A DNA stretch of 9,372 nucleotides from Thermoleophilaceae bacterium. Lineage in GTDB: Bacteria > Actinomycetota > Thermoleophilia > Solirubrobacterales > Thermoleophilaceae. The translations under genes and the position numbers were made by a program. Shown one piece after another: positions 1 through 6,743 of the stretch. Within the stretch, counting starts at the first letter, position 1; each line of letters opens with the position of its first letter. The stretch covers positions 1 to 9,372 of the forward strand of contig JACCUO010000248.1 of NCBI GenBank assembly GCA_013811765.1. Reading direction: 5' to 3'. The notes under the pieces were generated by a model that was not told the DNA's origin, did not search any database, and saw nothing but the letters and a program-made list of their open reading frames with translations.

Positions 1-1385
1 GTCACGTCGCGCACGTCCTGGGGCAGCTCCGCCATCTCGGCGATCCCGCCCGCGTTGTCGGTGATCGGGCCGAAGGCGTCGAGGGCCACGATCAGGCCGG
101 TCAGCGAAAGCTGTGCCATCACAGCCACGCCGATGCCGTAGATGCCCGCCAGCTCGTTGGCGGCCAGGATCCCCAGCGCGAGCACTATCGCGGGGGCGGC
201 CGTGGACTGAAAGCCCTGGGCCAGGCCCTGGATGATGTTGGTGGCGTGACCGGTCTCGGACGCCTTCGCCGTGGTCCGCACCGGACGGAAGCGGGTCGAG
301 GTGTAGTAGTCGGTGATCACGAAGAGCAGTGCGGTGATCCCGATGCCGATCAGGGTGCACAGATAGAAGTCGAGCCCGCTGGCCACGGCGCCCCCACCGG
401 TGAGCAGCGGCGAGACGTCCCCGCCGAAGGTCAGGTCGTCCATCAACCACAGCGTGATCGGCAGGAACGCCAGCGCGGCCAGCAGGCCGGACACGATCAG
501 GCCCTGATAGAGGGCCCGCTCGACGTTGCCCGCCGCGCTCCTGACCGCGAACGTCCCGATGATCGAGGCGATGATGGAGACGCCTCCGATCACGAGCGGA
601 TACACCGATACTGCGCCGATCTCGTCGAAGGTCAGCACGCCCAAGAGCATCACGGCGACGGCGGTCACGGCGTAGGTCTCGAACAGGTCGGCGGCCATGC
701 CCGCGCAATCCCCCACGTTGTCCCCCACGTTGTCCGCGATCACCGCGGGGTTGCGCGGGTCGTCCTCGGGGATCCCGGCCTCGATCTTGCCGACGATGTC
801 GGCGCCCACGTCCGCGGCCTTGGTGAAGATGCCGCCTCCCAGCCGAGCGAACACTGAGATGAGCGAGCCGCCGAAGCCGAGCCCCACGAGCGCGTCGATG
901 GCGTCCTTCTCCTCCACGCCGGCGAGCAGCAGCACCCCGTAGTAGCCGGCCACGCCAAGGAGGGCGAGTCCCGCCACGAGCAGGCCGGTGATGGCGCCGC
1001 CCTTGAAGGCCACGTCGAGCGCAGACCCCACACCCCCGCGTGCGGCCTCGGCCACGCGGCAGTTGGCGCGCACCGAGACGTTCATCCCGATGAAGCCGGC
1101 CGCACCCGAGAAGGCGCCGCCGATGGCGAAGCCGATGGCGGTCTCGATGTCCAGGCCGATCGCCAGAACGATCGCCAGCACCACGGCCACGATGCCGATG
1201 ATCTGGTACTGCCGGGTGAGGTAGGCGGCGGCGCCCTCCTGCACTGCGGCCGAGATCTCCTGCATCCGCTCGTTTCCGGGGGACTTCGCGAGCAGCCAGC
1301 GCGTCGTTAGGAGGCCATAGAGCACCGCTGCGCCCGCGCACGCGAGGGCAACCACGATTCCATAGTCGGTCAGAAAGTCAGTCAA
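1..1385 (-). CDS. hppA: Membrane-bound proton-translocating pyrophosphatase, C-terminus outside window
   Basis: Integral membrane pump that couples hydrolysis of pyrophosphate to ion export across the cytoplasmic membrane. The first 461 codons are visible, about two thirds of the family's usual length of roughly 660-800 residues; the rest lies beyond the left edge. After an N-terminal membrane segment (about residues 9-27) come alternating hydrophobic helices. The family signatures are intact: [11 protein letters not shown] at 192-202, [19 protein letters not shown] at 208-226, and DNAGGIAEM at 443-451. These hold the acidic residues that bind Mg-pyrophosphate. I chose a TTG start because GGAGG lies 9 nt upstream and the reading begins just before the first helix. 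Cys227, in [14 protein letters not shown], is from memory typical of the potassium-independent proton-pumping subfamily, but the deciding Ala/Lys position lies just past the edge. The 184 bp gap upstream suggests its own promoter. The family call is certain; ion and potassium dependence are inferred. Confidence 0.96.
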   Translation of the reverse strand, partial: MTDFLTDYGIVVALACAGAAVLYGLLTTRWLLAKSPGNERMQEISAAVQEGAAAYLTRQYQIIGIVAVVLAIVLAIGLDIETAIGFAIGGAFSGAAGFIGMNVSVRANCRVAEAARGGVGSALDVAFKGGAITGLLVAGLALLGVAGYYGVLLLAGVEEKDAIDALVGLGFGGSLISVFARLGGGIFTKAADVGADIVGKIEAGIPEDDPRNPAVIADNVGDNVGDCAGMAADLFETYAVTAVAVMLLGVLTFDEIGAVSVYPLVIGGVSIIASIIGTFAVRSAAGNVERALYQGLIVSGLLAALAFLPITLWLMDDLTFGGDVSPLLTGGGAVASGLDFYLCTLIGIGITALLFVITDYYTSTRFRPVRTTAKASETGHATNIIQGLAQGFQSTAAPAIVLALGILAANELAGIYGIGVAVMAQLSLTGLIVALDAFGPITDNAGGIAEMAELPQDVRDV

Positions 1386-1569
1386 GGGGGATGGCCTCCG
1401 GGTGAGTTCGGGCTGAAAGGAAAGGCGGCGGCGTCAACGGGGAGTGGGCCCCCGGGGTACTAGCGGACGATCGCGCTCGACATCGCCGTAGCGCGGAAAT
1501 CATCCGGCTGGGGCCCCATCTTCGACACCGCCCGGAACAAGAGTTCGTGCAGTCTACAGAGGTTGCCGG
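1386..1569 (-). other. Intergenic spacer before hppA
   Basis: 184 bp between the DUF1844-like gene and hppA, the longest non-coding stretch in the window. It contains short GC palindromes (TGGGGCCCCA and, nearer hppA, a CCCCGGGGGCCC run) and a TTGACG hexamer about 45 nt before the hppA start. TTGACG has no recognisable -10 partner at normal spacing, so I do not call a promoter. No hairpin followed by a T-run appears after the upstream gene's stop. I found no tRNA, small-RNA or riboswitch pattern and no short ORF with a good start. Confidence 0.5.
1395..1399 (-). promoter_or_regulatory. Shine-Dalgarno site of hppA
   Basis: GGAGG on the minus strand, 9 nt before the TTG at 1385-1383. This is the best ribosome-binding site near the N-terminus and it decides the TTG start. 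The next in-frame candidate, a GTG at codon 11, has no comparable site. Confidence 0.65.
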
Positions 1570-2034
1570 TCACGCCCCGGGCGGGGTCCAGATCTTCGAG
1601 CGGGCCTTCGCCCGCTCCGCCTCGTCGGATGCGTTGCCGGCAGGCGGCGGGTCGGCCGGAGCCGCTGGGCCAGGAGCGGGTCCCGGTTCCGCCGCCGCCG
1701 GAGCTGCACCCGCCGGGCCCGGGTCGGTCTGGGCCTCGCGTGCGTAGGCCATCTGAAGCTGGGAGAGCGCCTGGCGGATCGAATCCTGGTGGTCCTCGGG
1801 GCAGAGTGGGGCGAGTGCGCGGGCACCCTCTATCGCAAGCTGGGCCTGCGCGAGGTCACGCACCGCCGCGGGGTCCTCGCCGGGCTCCGGAACGAGGCCG
1901 AGCCGGCGGGCGCCGAGGTTCACGAGGGTGGCAACGGTCTGGAGGATCACGTCCTCGACGCCCACGTGGCGCATCTGCTCCTCGAAGGCCGCGCGCATCT
2001 CCTCCTCGCTGGGCTCTTTCATCTCGTCGTGCAT
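1570..2034 (-). CDS. Small DUF1844-like protein with a disordered Pro/Ala-rich tail
   Basis: A 154-residue cytoplasmic protein of unknown function. Residues 1-22 are strongly acidic and probably helical. Residues 29-102 resemble the DUF1844 family: a hydrophobic helix (VILQTVATLVNLGARRLGL), an acidic-proline turn, a DLAQAQLAIEG segment and a last amphipathic helix ending in QMAYARE. The match is by eye. Residues 103-137 are almost only Pro, Ala, Gly, Glu and Asp, so a flexible linker. The protein ends in a basic stretch and KIWTPPGA. No signal peptide is evident, and the first helix is too polar at its edges for a confident membrane segment. The ATG at 2034 is 2 nt after the ybdK stop, with GAGGTGAGG 8 nt upstream, so it is the last gene of the grx-rex-ybdK run. 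A second ATG at codon 5 is possible. The gene looks real because start, spacing and composition all fit; its function is unknown. Confidence 0.8.
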   Translation of the reverse strand: MHDEMKEPSEEEMRAAFEEQMRHVGVEDVILQTVATLVNLGARRLGLVPEPGEDPAAVRDLAQAQLAIEGARALAPLCPEDHQDSIRQALSQLQMAYAREAQTDPGPAGAAPAAAEPGPAPGPAAPADPPPAGNASDEAERAKARSKIWTPPGA

Positions 2035-2036
2035 CC

Positions 2037-3182
2037 TCAGCGCCTCACCTCGGCATCAGCATACGTGCGCCGCGCCTGCTCGACCTCCGCGGCGAAGGCC
2101 TCCTCGATCGAAGCTCCCTCGGCGAGCGCCCGCCGCTGCCGCTGCGCGCCGTTCTCGGCCGGCAGCACCGGGTCGATGCCGAGTGCCGCGCATGCGGGCG
2201 CCGTCCATGCAAGCAGGCGGTCACATGCGGCCGCGGCGGGGAACTCCTCGCCCCGCACGAGGTCGATCAGCTTGCCGTCGAGGCCGTAGCGCAGTGCACG
2301 CCACAGGTTTTCCTCGATGAGCCTTCTGGGAGGGTGCTCGAACCCCACGCCCTCGTCGAAGTCGAGCGCGGCCTGTGCCGCGCAGGCCACGATCAGGCCC
2401 GACAGGGCGGTGGAGGCCTCCCCGCTCGACTGGGCATCGCAGATCCGCACCTCCACCGTGCCGAAGGAGTGGTGGGGGCGCACGCTCCACCAGAGCTGGG
2501 TGTGCTCGACGATCGAGCCGGTGCGCACGAGGAAGTCCACGTACTCGGCGTAGGCCGCATAGCTGCCGAACGCGTCCGGGACGCCACAGCGGGGAAAACT
2601 CTTGGTGAAGATCTGGGTGCGCGCGGAGTGCAGGCCCGAGTCGCGCCCGTCGAGGAACACCGAGTTTGCCGAGATCGCCAGCAGCTCGGGCAGCACCGGC
2701 CGCAGCCGGTCGCAGACGGCGACGGCGCGATCCGCGCCCCTGACCCCCACGTGCACGTGGAGGCTGAACGTGTTGTTGCGGCGCGCGACGTACTGCAGGC
2801 CCTCCTCCACCCGGCGGTAGTGCTCCGTGTCGATGATCCGTTGTTCCTGCCAGGTGCTCCACGGATGGGTGCCCGTGGCACCGAGGAGCAGTCCATGGTC
2901 CTCGGCGAGGCCGAACAGACGGACGCGAGCATCGCGCTGGCGCGCGCAGGCGTCCCCGAACCCCGTGCCGCGACCGGAGCGGATCTCGATCTCCGACTCG
3001 ATCAGCTCGCCCGCCACCGACTCCGCCAGCACCGCGTCTTCCTGTGCCGCATCCCTCAGCTCCTCGAACCGGTGCTCGAGTGACCGCGTGGTGGGATCGA
3101 GGATCGCGAACTCCTCCTCGAGGCCGACCGTGAAGTCCTGCGAGGCCTCGAAGACCTCCCGGGCGCGGACCATGTCCAACAT
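2037..3182 (-). CDS. ybdK: YbdK-family carboxylate-amine ligase (glutamate-cysteine ligase type 2 fold)
   Basis: A 381-residue member of the GCS2 family, which joins a carboxylate (glutamate in characterised members) to an amine such as cysteine using ATP. E. coli YbdK shows only weak glutamate-cysteine ligase activity, so the true substrate is open. Family motifs appear in order: FTVGLEEEFAILDP (17-30), IESEIEIRSG (61-70), GTHPW (104-108), LHVHVGV (141-147), LPELLAISANS (164-174), WWSVRPHHSFGTVEVR (231-246). They carry the glutamates, histidines and arginines expected to bind ATP-Mg and substrate. Length is normal. The ATG shares its A with the rex TGA stop (TGATG), implying translational coupling; an ATG at codon 4 is the alternative. 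Lying directly after a thioredoxin-fold protein and Rex, it may serve thiol metabolism, for instance a gamma-glutamyl-cysteine step. Family assignment is firm; substrate is not. Confidence 0.93.
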   Translation of the reverse strand: MLDMVRAREVFEASQDFTVGLEEEFAILDPTTRSLEHRFEELRDAAQEDAVLAESVAGELIESEIEIRSGRGTGFGDACARQRDARVRLFGLAEDHGLLLGATGTHPWSTWQEQRIIDTEHYRRVEEGLQYVARRNNTFSLHVHVGVRGADRAVAVCDRLRPVLPELLAISANSVFLDGRDSGLHSARTQIFTKSFPRCGVPDAFGSYAAYAEYVDFLVRTGSIVEHTQLWWSVRPHHSFGTVEVRICDAQSSGEASTALSGLIVACAAQAALDFDEGVGFEHPPRRLIEENLWRALRYGLDGKLIDLVRGEEFPAAAACDRLLAWTAPACAALGIDPVLPAENGAQRQRRALAEGASIEEAFAAEVEQARRTYADAEVRR

Positions 3183-3847
3183 CAGCTCAGATAGAAGTAG
3201 AGCGCGTAGAGGAGGTCGACCGCGGGGCTCGCCGTGTGCACGGTGACCTCCGGGGGCACCTGCAGCAGCGCCTCCGTGTAGTTGAAGATGATCGTGACGC
3301 CTCCCGCCACGAGGTCATCGGCCACTCCCTGGGCCGCCTCGGCGGGGACCGCGATCACCCCCACGACGATGTCGTCCTCCCGGACGACCTGCGGAAGGTC
3401 CTCGATCGGGCGCACCACGAGCGCCTCGTTCACGCGCTTCCCGATCTTCCGCGGGTCGGTGTCGAACAGCGCGACGATCCGGAAGCCGTGGTCGGCGAAG
3501 ATCTCCGATCCCGCTATCGCCTGACCCAGGCGCCCGGCACCGAAGAGCGCGATGTTGTGCTGGCCGCTGGTGCGCAGGATCTTGCGGATCTGCCTGACCA
3601 GCGAGTCCACGTTGTAGCCCACACCGCGCTTGCCGAACCTGCCAAAGCCCGAGAGGTCGCGCCGGATCTGCGTCGAGTTCACGTGCGTGTAGTCGGCCAG
3701 CTCCTGGGAGGAGATCGTCTCCTTGCCCATCTTGTTCGCCTGTGTGAGGACCTGCAGGTAGCGAGACAGCCGCCCGGCCACGCCGAGGGACAGCCGCTCG
3801 GGCGAGGTCTCGTCGATTGAGCCCTCTGGGGGCTCGCCGAAGCTCAC
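3182..3847 (-). CDS. rex: Redox-sensing transcriptional repressor Rex
   Basis: A 221-residue homodimeric repressor that binds DNA when NADH/NAD+ is low and lets go when NADH binds, controlling respiratory and fermentative genes. Residues 22-80 are the winged-helix domain, with STQIRRDLSGFGRFGKRGVG (58-77) as recognition helix and wing. Residues 98-190 form the Rossmann domain with glycine loop GAGRLG (103-108), the end of strand 2 at FDTDPRKIG (128-136), and the FNYTEALL segment (188-195). The C-terminal DLLYALYFYLS is the domain-swapped dimer helix. Length is typical, with about 20 extra polar residues at the N-terminus. The start is GTG at 3847, overlapping the preceding gene's stop by 4 bp (GTGA). 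In Streptomyces coelicolor rex heads a hem operon; here ybdK follows instead. I see no Rex operator in the upstream gap, so self-regulation is not supported. Confidence 0.97.
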   Translation of the reverse strand: MSFGEPPEGSIDETSPERLSLGVAGRLSRYLQVLTQANKMGKETISSQELADYTHVNSTQIRRDLSGFGRFGKRGVGYNVDSLVRQIRKILRTSGQHNIALFGAGRLGQAIAGSEIFADHGFRIVALFDTDPRKIGKRVNEALVVRPIEDLPQVVREDDIVVGVIAVPAEAAQGVADDLVAGGVTIIFNYTEALLQVPPEVTVHTASPAVDLLYALYFYLS

Positions 3848-4089
3848 GTGTCCACTCTAGCGAGCAGGTCCTCGAGCGCCACGGCGTCCACGCCGAGTTC
3901 GAAGGCCACCTCGCCGTCCACCTCGAGGACCGGAATCAGCTCGCCGTACCGGCGGTGCAGCACCGGGTCGAGCGAGATGTCGACCTCGTCGAGCTCGAAG
4001 GGCGTGGTGCCACGCACTGCCGCGACGGCGGCCCGCGCCTCGTCGCAGAGGCAGCATTCGGGCTTGCCGTAGAGGGTCAGGCGTGGCAT
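3844..4089 (-). CDS. Glutaredoxin-like (DUF836) thioredoxin-fold protein
   Basis: A compact 81-residue cytoplasmic protein with one thioredoxin fold. It opens with the strand LTLYGKPECCLCDEA: C12-C13-L14-C15 is the CxxC redox centre, with an extra cysteine inside it. IPVLEVDGE (52-60) gives the cis-proline (P53) and the substrate-binding strand, and FELGVDAVALEDLLARV is the last helix. Length and motif order fit the glutaredoxin-like DUF836 group; probably a thiol-disulfide reductase or carrier, partner unknown. The ATG at 4089 begins right at the first strand. An in-frame upstream extension to 4284 would run into tsaD and has no fold-like sequence, so I rejected it. No strong Shine-Dalgarno is visible. 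It overlaps rex by 4 bp (GTGA). The adjacency to Rex suggests linked redox control, which is inference. Confidence 0.92.
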   Translation of the reverse strand: MPRLTLYGKPECCLCDEARAAVAAVRGTTPFELDEVDISLDPVLHRRYGELIPVLEVDGEVAFELGVDAVALEDLLARVDT

Positions 4090-4160
4090 GGAGGGCCCGC
4101 TCGAGCATACGTGCAGATCGTCAATCTCGCCGCTTTTGGTCTGGCGCGCATGACTACCCG
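4090..4160 (-). promoter_or_regulatory. Gap between tsaD and the grx-rex-ybdK run, weak -10 candidate
   Basis: 71 bp that break an otherwise overlapping chain of genes. On the minus strand, TATGCT at 4109-4104 is a fair -10 element lying 14 nt before the ATG at 4089, which would give a very short leader. A TTGACG at 4124-4119 is only 9 nt away, too close to act as its -35. I found no inverted TTGTGA/TCACAA-type Rex site. A second promoter inside a longer operon is possible but weakly supported. Confidence 0.3.
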
Positions 4161-5159
4161 TCAGGCGAGGCGCGCCGTTGCATCCAGATCGAGGTACTCC
4201 GGGTAGGGGAGCGCCGGCGTGAAGCGCGCGGCGGCGCCGATCATCGCGGCGTTGTCGGTACACAGCTCGGGGGGAGGTACCCACAGGCGCACCCCCAGCT
4301 CATCGCACAGGTCGCCCATCGCCTGGCGGAGCTCGGAGTTGGCGGCCACCCCGCCGCCGATCGCCAGCCGTTCCAACCGCTCGCAGACTATGGCCTGCCT
4401 CACTCGCGCGATGAGGGCATCCACGATCGCGCGCTGAAAAGAGGCCGCCAGATCTGCCCGGCGGCGCTCGGCCTCGGCCTCGCCCAGGTCGCGCACGCGG
4501 TAGAGGAGCGCGGTCTTCAGACCGCTGAAGCTGAAGTCGAGCTCGGCCGGGGCTGAGCGTGGGAAGCGAAATGCCTGGGCATCCCCAGTTCGGGCGAGCC
4601 GGTCGAGTGCGGGCCCTCCGGGGTAGCCGAGACCGAGCAGCCGCGCGCCCTTGTCGAATGCCTCGCCCGCGGCGTCGTCCAGTGTCTCGCCGAGGACGGT
4701 GTAGTGCGCCGGATCCTCCACGCGCCCGATGAAGGTGTGGCCCCCGCTGGCCACCAGACACAGGTAGGGCGGCTCGATGGGGTCCGGCCCAAGGGTGGCC
4801 GACACCACATGGCCGTGCAGGTGGTCTACGGGCACTAGCGGCAGCCCTCGCGCCGCGGCGAGCGCCTTGGCCGATGACACGCCCACCAGCAGGGCGCCGA
4901 TCAGCCCCGGCCCGCGAGTTACCGCGACCGTGTCTACATCAGCGAGCGTGATTCCCGCCGCCTCGAGGGCGTCCGCCGTGACTGCGTCGATCACCTCGAG
5001 GTGCCGGCGCGAGGCCACCTCCGGCACCACTCCCCCGTAGCGGGCGTGCAGCAGGCCCTGGGAGGCGATTCGGTTCGAGAGCAGCTCACCGTCGACCGTG
5101 ACCACGGCCGCGCAGGTATCGTCGCAGCTGGTCTCGATCGCGAGAATGCACCCGGTCAT
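4161..5159 (-). CDS. tsaD: tRNA threonylcarbamoyladenosine transferase subunit TsaD
   Basis: The 332-residue catalytic subunit of the t6A complex. It moves the threonylcarbamoyl group from threonylcarbamoyl-AMP to N6 of A37 in tRNAs reading ANN codons, working with TsaB and TsaE. The ASKHA fold is clear: ETSCDDT (9-15), GGVVPEVASR (42-51), TRGPGLIGALLVG (81-93), HLHGH (113-117), VASGGHT (136-142), GEAFDKGARLLGLGYPGG (165-182), FSFSGLKTALLY (209-220), IGGGVAANSELR (267-278), CTDNAAMIG (300-308). Metal ligands are H113, H117 and D302, matching the family. Length is normal. I chose the ATG at 5159 because the conserved N-terminus begins there and it overlaps the rimI stop by 4 bp (ATGA). A reading extended to 5249 adds 30 arginine-rich residues that are antisense noise of rimI's frame. 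Confidence 0.98.
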   Translation of the reverse strand: MTGCILAIETSCDDTCAAVVTVDGELLSNRIASQGLLHARYGGVVPEVASRRHLEVIDAVTADALEAAGITLADVDTVAVTRGPGLIGALLVGVSSAKALAAARGLPLVPVDHLHGHVVSATLGPDPIEPPYLCLVASGGHTFIGRVEDPAHYTVLGETLDDAAGEAFDKGARLLGLGYPGGPALDRLARTGDAQAFRFPRSAPAELDFSFSGLKTALLYRVRDLGEAEAERRRADLAASFQRAIVDALIARVRQAIVCERLERLAIGGGVAANSELRQAMGDLCDELGVRLWVPPPELCTDNAAMIGAAARFTPALPYPEYLDLDATARLA

Positions 5160-5677
5160 CCTCCGAGCCGCCCTGCAGGCCCCTCGCTGAGGGCGCTGTC
5201 CGCGTCGCGGGGGCGTTCGCCCTGCCCGTCGCCCGGGGCCGTGCGCCACATGATCACGGCGTCCTCGCGATTGTCGTGGTAGTAGCCGCGGCGGCGGCCG
5301 GCAGCGCGGAACCCGCGCTTTTCGTAGAGGTGGATCGCGGAGCGGTTGGAGGTCCGGACCTCGAGGGTGTACCGCTCACCCGGGGCATCGGCCAGCTCGA
5401 AGAGGCGGTCCATCAGGGCGTCAGCGATCCCCTGCCGCCGCAGGCGGGGATCCACCGCCACGTTCATCAGGTGCCAGACCGTGTCGGGGCGCGAGCAGAC
5501 GAGGTAGCCGAGGATGCGATCCTCGCGTACCGCGGCCAGGCAGATGCCTGTCGGCTTCGAGAGCTCGAGCACGAACATGGCCAGCGACCACGGGGTGGCG
5601 AAGGCGCGCCGCTCCACCGCGATCACCTGCGGCAGATCCGCGTATGTCAGGCGGCGAATCTCCAGCGGCTGGGTCAT
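5156..5677 (-). CDS. rimI: Protein N-terminal (ribosomal protein S18-alanine type) acetyltransferase RimI
   Basis: A 173-residue GNAT acetyltransferase that moves acetyl from acetyl-CoA to protein N-termini, classically ribosomal protein S18; actinobacterial homologs can be broader. Substrate-side residues FATPWSLAMF (26-35), strand MNVAVDP (71-77), the acetyl-CoA loop RRQGIADALM (80-89), LEVRTSNRSAIHLYEKRGF (105-123) and GYYHDNREDAVIMW (131-144) are all in place. E106 and Y118 match the catalytic pair of E. coli RimI. The core ends near 146; residues 147-173 are a hydrophilic extension rich in Gly, Arg, Asp and Pro. The ATG at 5677 overlaps the tsaB stop by 4 bp (ATGA), and the stop overlaps tsaD likewise. 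A longer same-frame reading up to 6529 is antisense-like Arg/Gly noise over tsaB and is rejected. Confidence 0.95.
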   Translation of the reverse strand: MTQPLEIRRLTYADLPQVIAVERRAFATPWSLAMFVLELSKPTGICLAAVREDRILGYLVCSRPDTVWHLMNVAVDPRLRRQGIADALMDRLFELADAPGERYTLEVRTSNRSAIHLYEKRGFRAAGRRRGYYHDNREDAVIMWRTAPGDGQGERPRDADSALSEGPAGRLGG

Positions 5678-6339
5678 CTTGGCTTGGCGTCCGGGAGTCG
5701 CAGGTAGTCGGGAAGCACAGCCTCCGGCGGTGTGGCCGGCTCGGCCGCCGCGAGCCGGCAGATCGAGAGCCCACGGACCACATGGGTGCCCGATCCCGAT
5801 GCCGCCACGCGGATCCCGGCTGCCTCGAGGACGTCCCTGAAGCGTACCGCGCCGTTTCCGGTGGCCAGCGGGTCGAGCCCCTCGTCTCGGACTCGTGCCG
5901 CGACACGCTCCGGGTCCGCGGCGAACGGCGGCCACCGCCCTTCGCCCTCCTCGAACAGAGCCGCGAAGACCTCGCCGCGCCCCGCGTCGATCAATGGCAG
6001 CGATAGCGCCTCCCCGGCCCCTGCCGCCAGCGCCGCCGGCGAGGAAACCGTGCGCAGCTCCGTCTCGCGCGCGCGCGCGAGCGCGCGCGCAGAGCTCACC
6101 CCGATGCGCAGGCCCGTGAATGCCCCGGGCCCCACGCCCACGGCGATCACGTCGAGGTCGGCGAACGCCAACCGCGCCCGCTCGAGGCAGTGGGCGATCG
6201 CGGGCATGAGCTCGCGGGCGTGCGCCGGGGGGGCGGTGAGGGCCTCGGGGCGCGGCTCGTGCTCGAAGGCCTTGCCGTCCGAGCGCAGCACGCAGGCGGC
6301 GCTGGCGGGGCCGGAGGTATCGAAGCCCAGGATGTTCAC
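5674..6339 (-). CDS. tsaB: tRNA threonylcarbamoyladenosine biosynthesis protein TsaB
   Basis: A 221-residue partner and paralog of TsaD. It forms the TsaB-TsaD dimer that TsaE activates. It keeps the N-terminal ASKHA half: ILGFDTS (3-9), VGVGPGAFTGLRIGVSSARA (67-86) and LIDAGRGEVFAALFEE (116-131). The weakly conserved C-terminal half ends in PDYLRLPDAKPR, the usual YLR-type finish. It lacks TsaD's metal-binding HxxxH, as expected for the non-catalytic paralog. The start is GTG at 6339, overlapping the tsaE stop by 4 bp (GTGA); the family's first strand begins right there. An ATG at 6609 in the same frame would add 90 residues of noise over tsaE. The codons for ALARARE cover an unusual CG-repeat tract (6066-6090). 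Confidence 0.96.
   Translation of the reverse strand: MNILGFDTSGPASAACVLRSDGKAFEHEPRPEALTAPPAHARELMPAIAHCLERARLAFADLDVIAVGVGPGAFTGLRIGVSSARALARARETELRTVSSPAALAAGAGEALSLPLIDAGRGEVFAALFEEGEGRWPPFAADPERVAARVRDEGLDPLATGNGAVRFRDVLEAAGIRVAASGSGTHVVRGLSICRLAAAEPATPPEAVLPDYLRLPDAKPR
6066..6090. repeat. CG dinucleotide tract inside tsaB
   Basis: Seven CG units at 6066-6079, a single A, then five GC units at 6081-6090. The tract is nearly all alternating pyrimidine-purine, so it could adopt Z-form DNA or fold on itself, and it is prone to slippage. It codes for Ala/Arg/Leu codons in tsaB, so codon choice in a GC-rich genome explains much of it. Confidence 0.8.
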
Positions 6340-6743
6340 GCGACCACGACGCGCCGGCGGTCCCCGCCCGCGTGCTCGAGGCGTACCCTCGCTGCGACCC
6401 TCCCGAAGGCGGGGTCCCCCACCTCCGGCCACTCGACGAAGCCCACCCGCTCCGGCGTGAGGTAGTCCTCGAGCAGCGCCGGATCCTCGCCCGCCAGCGA
6501 GCCGAGGCGGTAGAGGTCGAGGTGCGCAATCTCCACGCGCCCTATGAGAACGTGCCCGATCGTGAAGGTCGGGCTCGTGACCGGTCCCTCGACGCCGAGC
6601 GCCCGGCATGCCCCGCGCACGAACGTGGTCTTCCCGCTCCCGAGCTCGCCGCTCACGAGCACGACGTCCCCGGGCACCAGGCGGCCGGCCAGCTCTGCGG
6701 CGAGCGCCACCGTCCCCTCCGGGCTCGAGGTCTCGGTGCTCAC
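6336..6743 (-). CDS. tsaE: tRNA threonylcarbamoyladenosine biosynthesis ATPase TsaE
   Basis: A 135-residue P-loop ATPase that binds TsaB-TsaD and drives its catalytic cycle by ATP hydrolysis. The Walker A loop is GELGSGKTT (32-40). TSPTF (56-60) is the switch-like segment, HLDLYRL (74-80) carries the conserved aspartate D76, and FVEWPE (102-107) is the family's tryptophan-containing motif. Length is typical, with a short polar N-terminus. The start is GTG at 6743: an in-frame TGA lies just upstream, so no longer form exists. The Shine-Dalgarno candidate GAGGG is only about 2 nt from the GTG, closer than ideal. It is the first gene of the t6A operon, after an 80 bp gap that should hold the promoter. 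Confidence 0.96.
   Translation of the reverse strand: MSTETSSPEGTVALAAELAGRLVPGDVVLVSGELGSGKTTFVRGACRALGVEGPVTSPTFTIGHVLIGRVEIAHLDLYRLGSLAGEDPALLEDYLTPERVGFVEWPEVGDPAFGRVAARVRLEHAGGDRRRVVVA

Noticed and set aside
246..857. 203-codon open frame on the plus strand opposite hppA
   Set aside because: Translation is Gly/Asp/Arg/His noise; hppA on the other strand is unambiguous.
1381..1410. TTGACT followed 15 nt later by TATGGA at the start of hppA, read as a promoter
   Set aside because: The TTGACT is the hppA start codon plus codon 2, with a GGAGG upstream; a promoter here would lose the hppA N-terminus and no good downstream start follows.
1563..3083. 506-codon open frame on the plus strand
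   Set aside because: It lies antisense to the DUF1844-like gene and ybdK. The translation is Arg/Gly/Pro/Ala noise with no domain, a common effect of GC-rich codon use on the opposite strand.
4090..4284. Extended N-terminus for the glutaredoxin-like protein
   Set aside because: It would run into tsaD and adds 65 residues with no fold-like pattern; the thioredoxin strand begins right after the ATG at 4089.
5160..5249. Extended N-terminus for tsaD from an ATG at 5249
   Set aside because: The extra 30 residues are Arg-rich and overlap rimI; TsaD proteins start at the ILAIETSCDDT strand, and the ATG at 5159 overlaps the rimI stop as the other junctions do.
5732..6460. 242-codon open frame on the plus strand opposite tsaB and tsaE
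   Set aside because: Low-complexity Ser/Arg/Pro/Ala translation, no recognisable motif, fully opposite well-identified genes.
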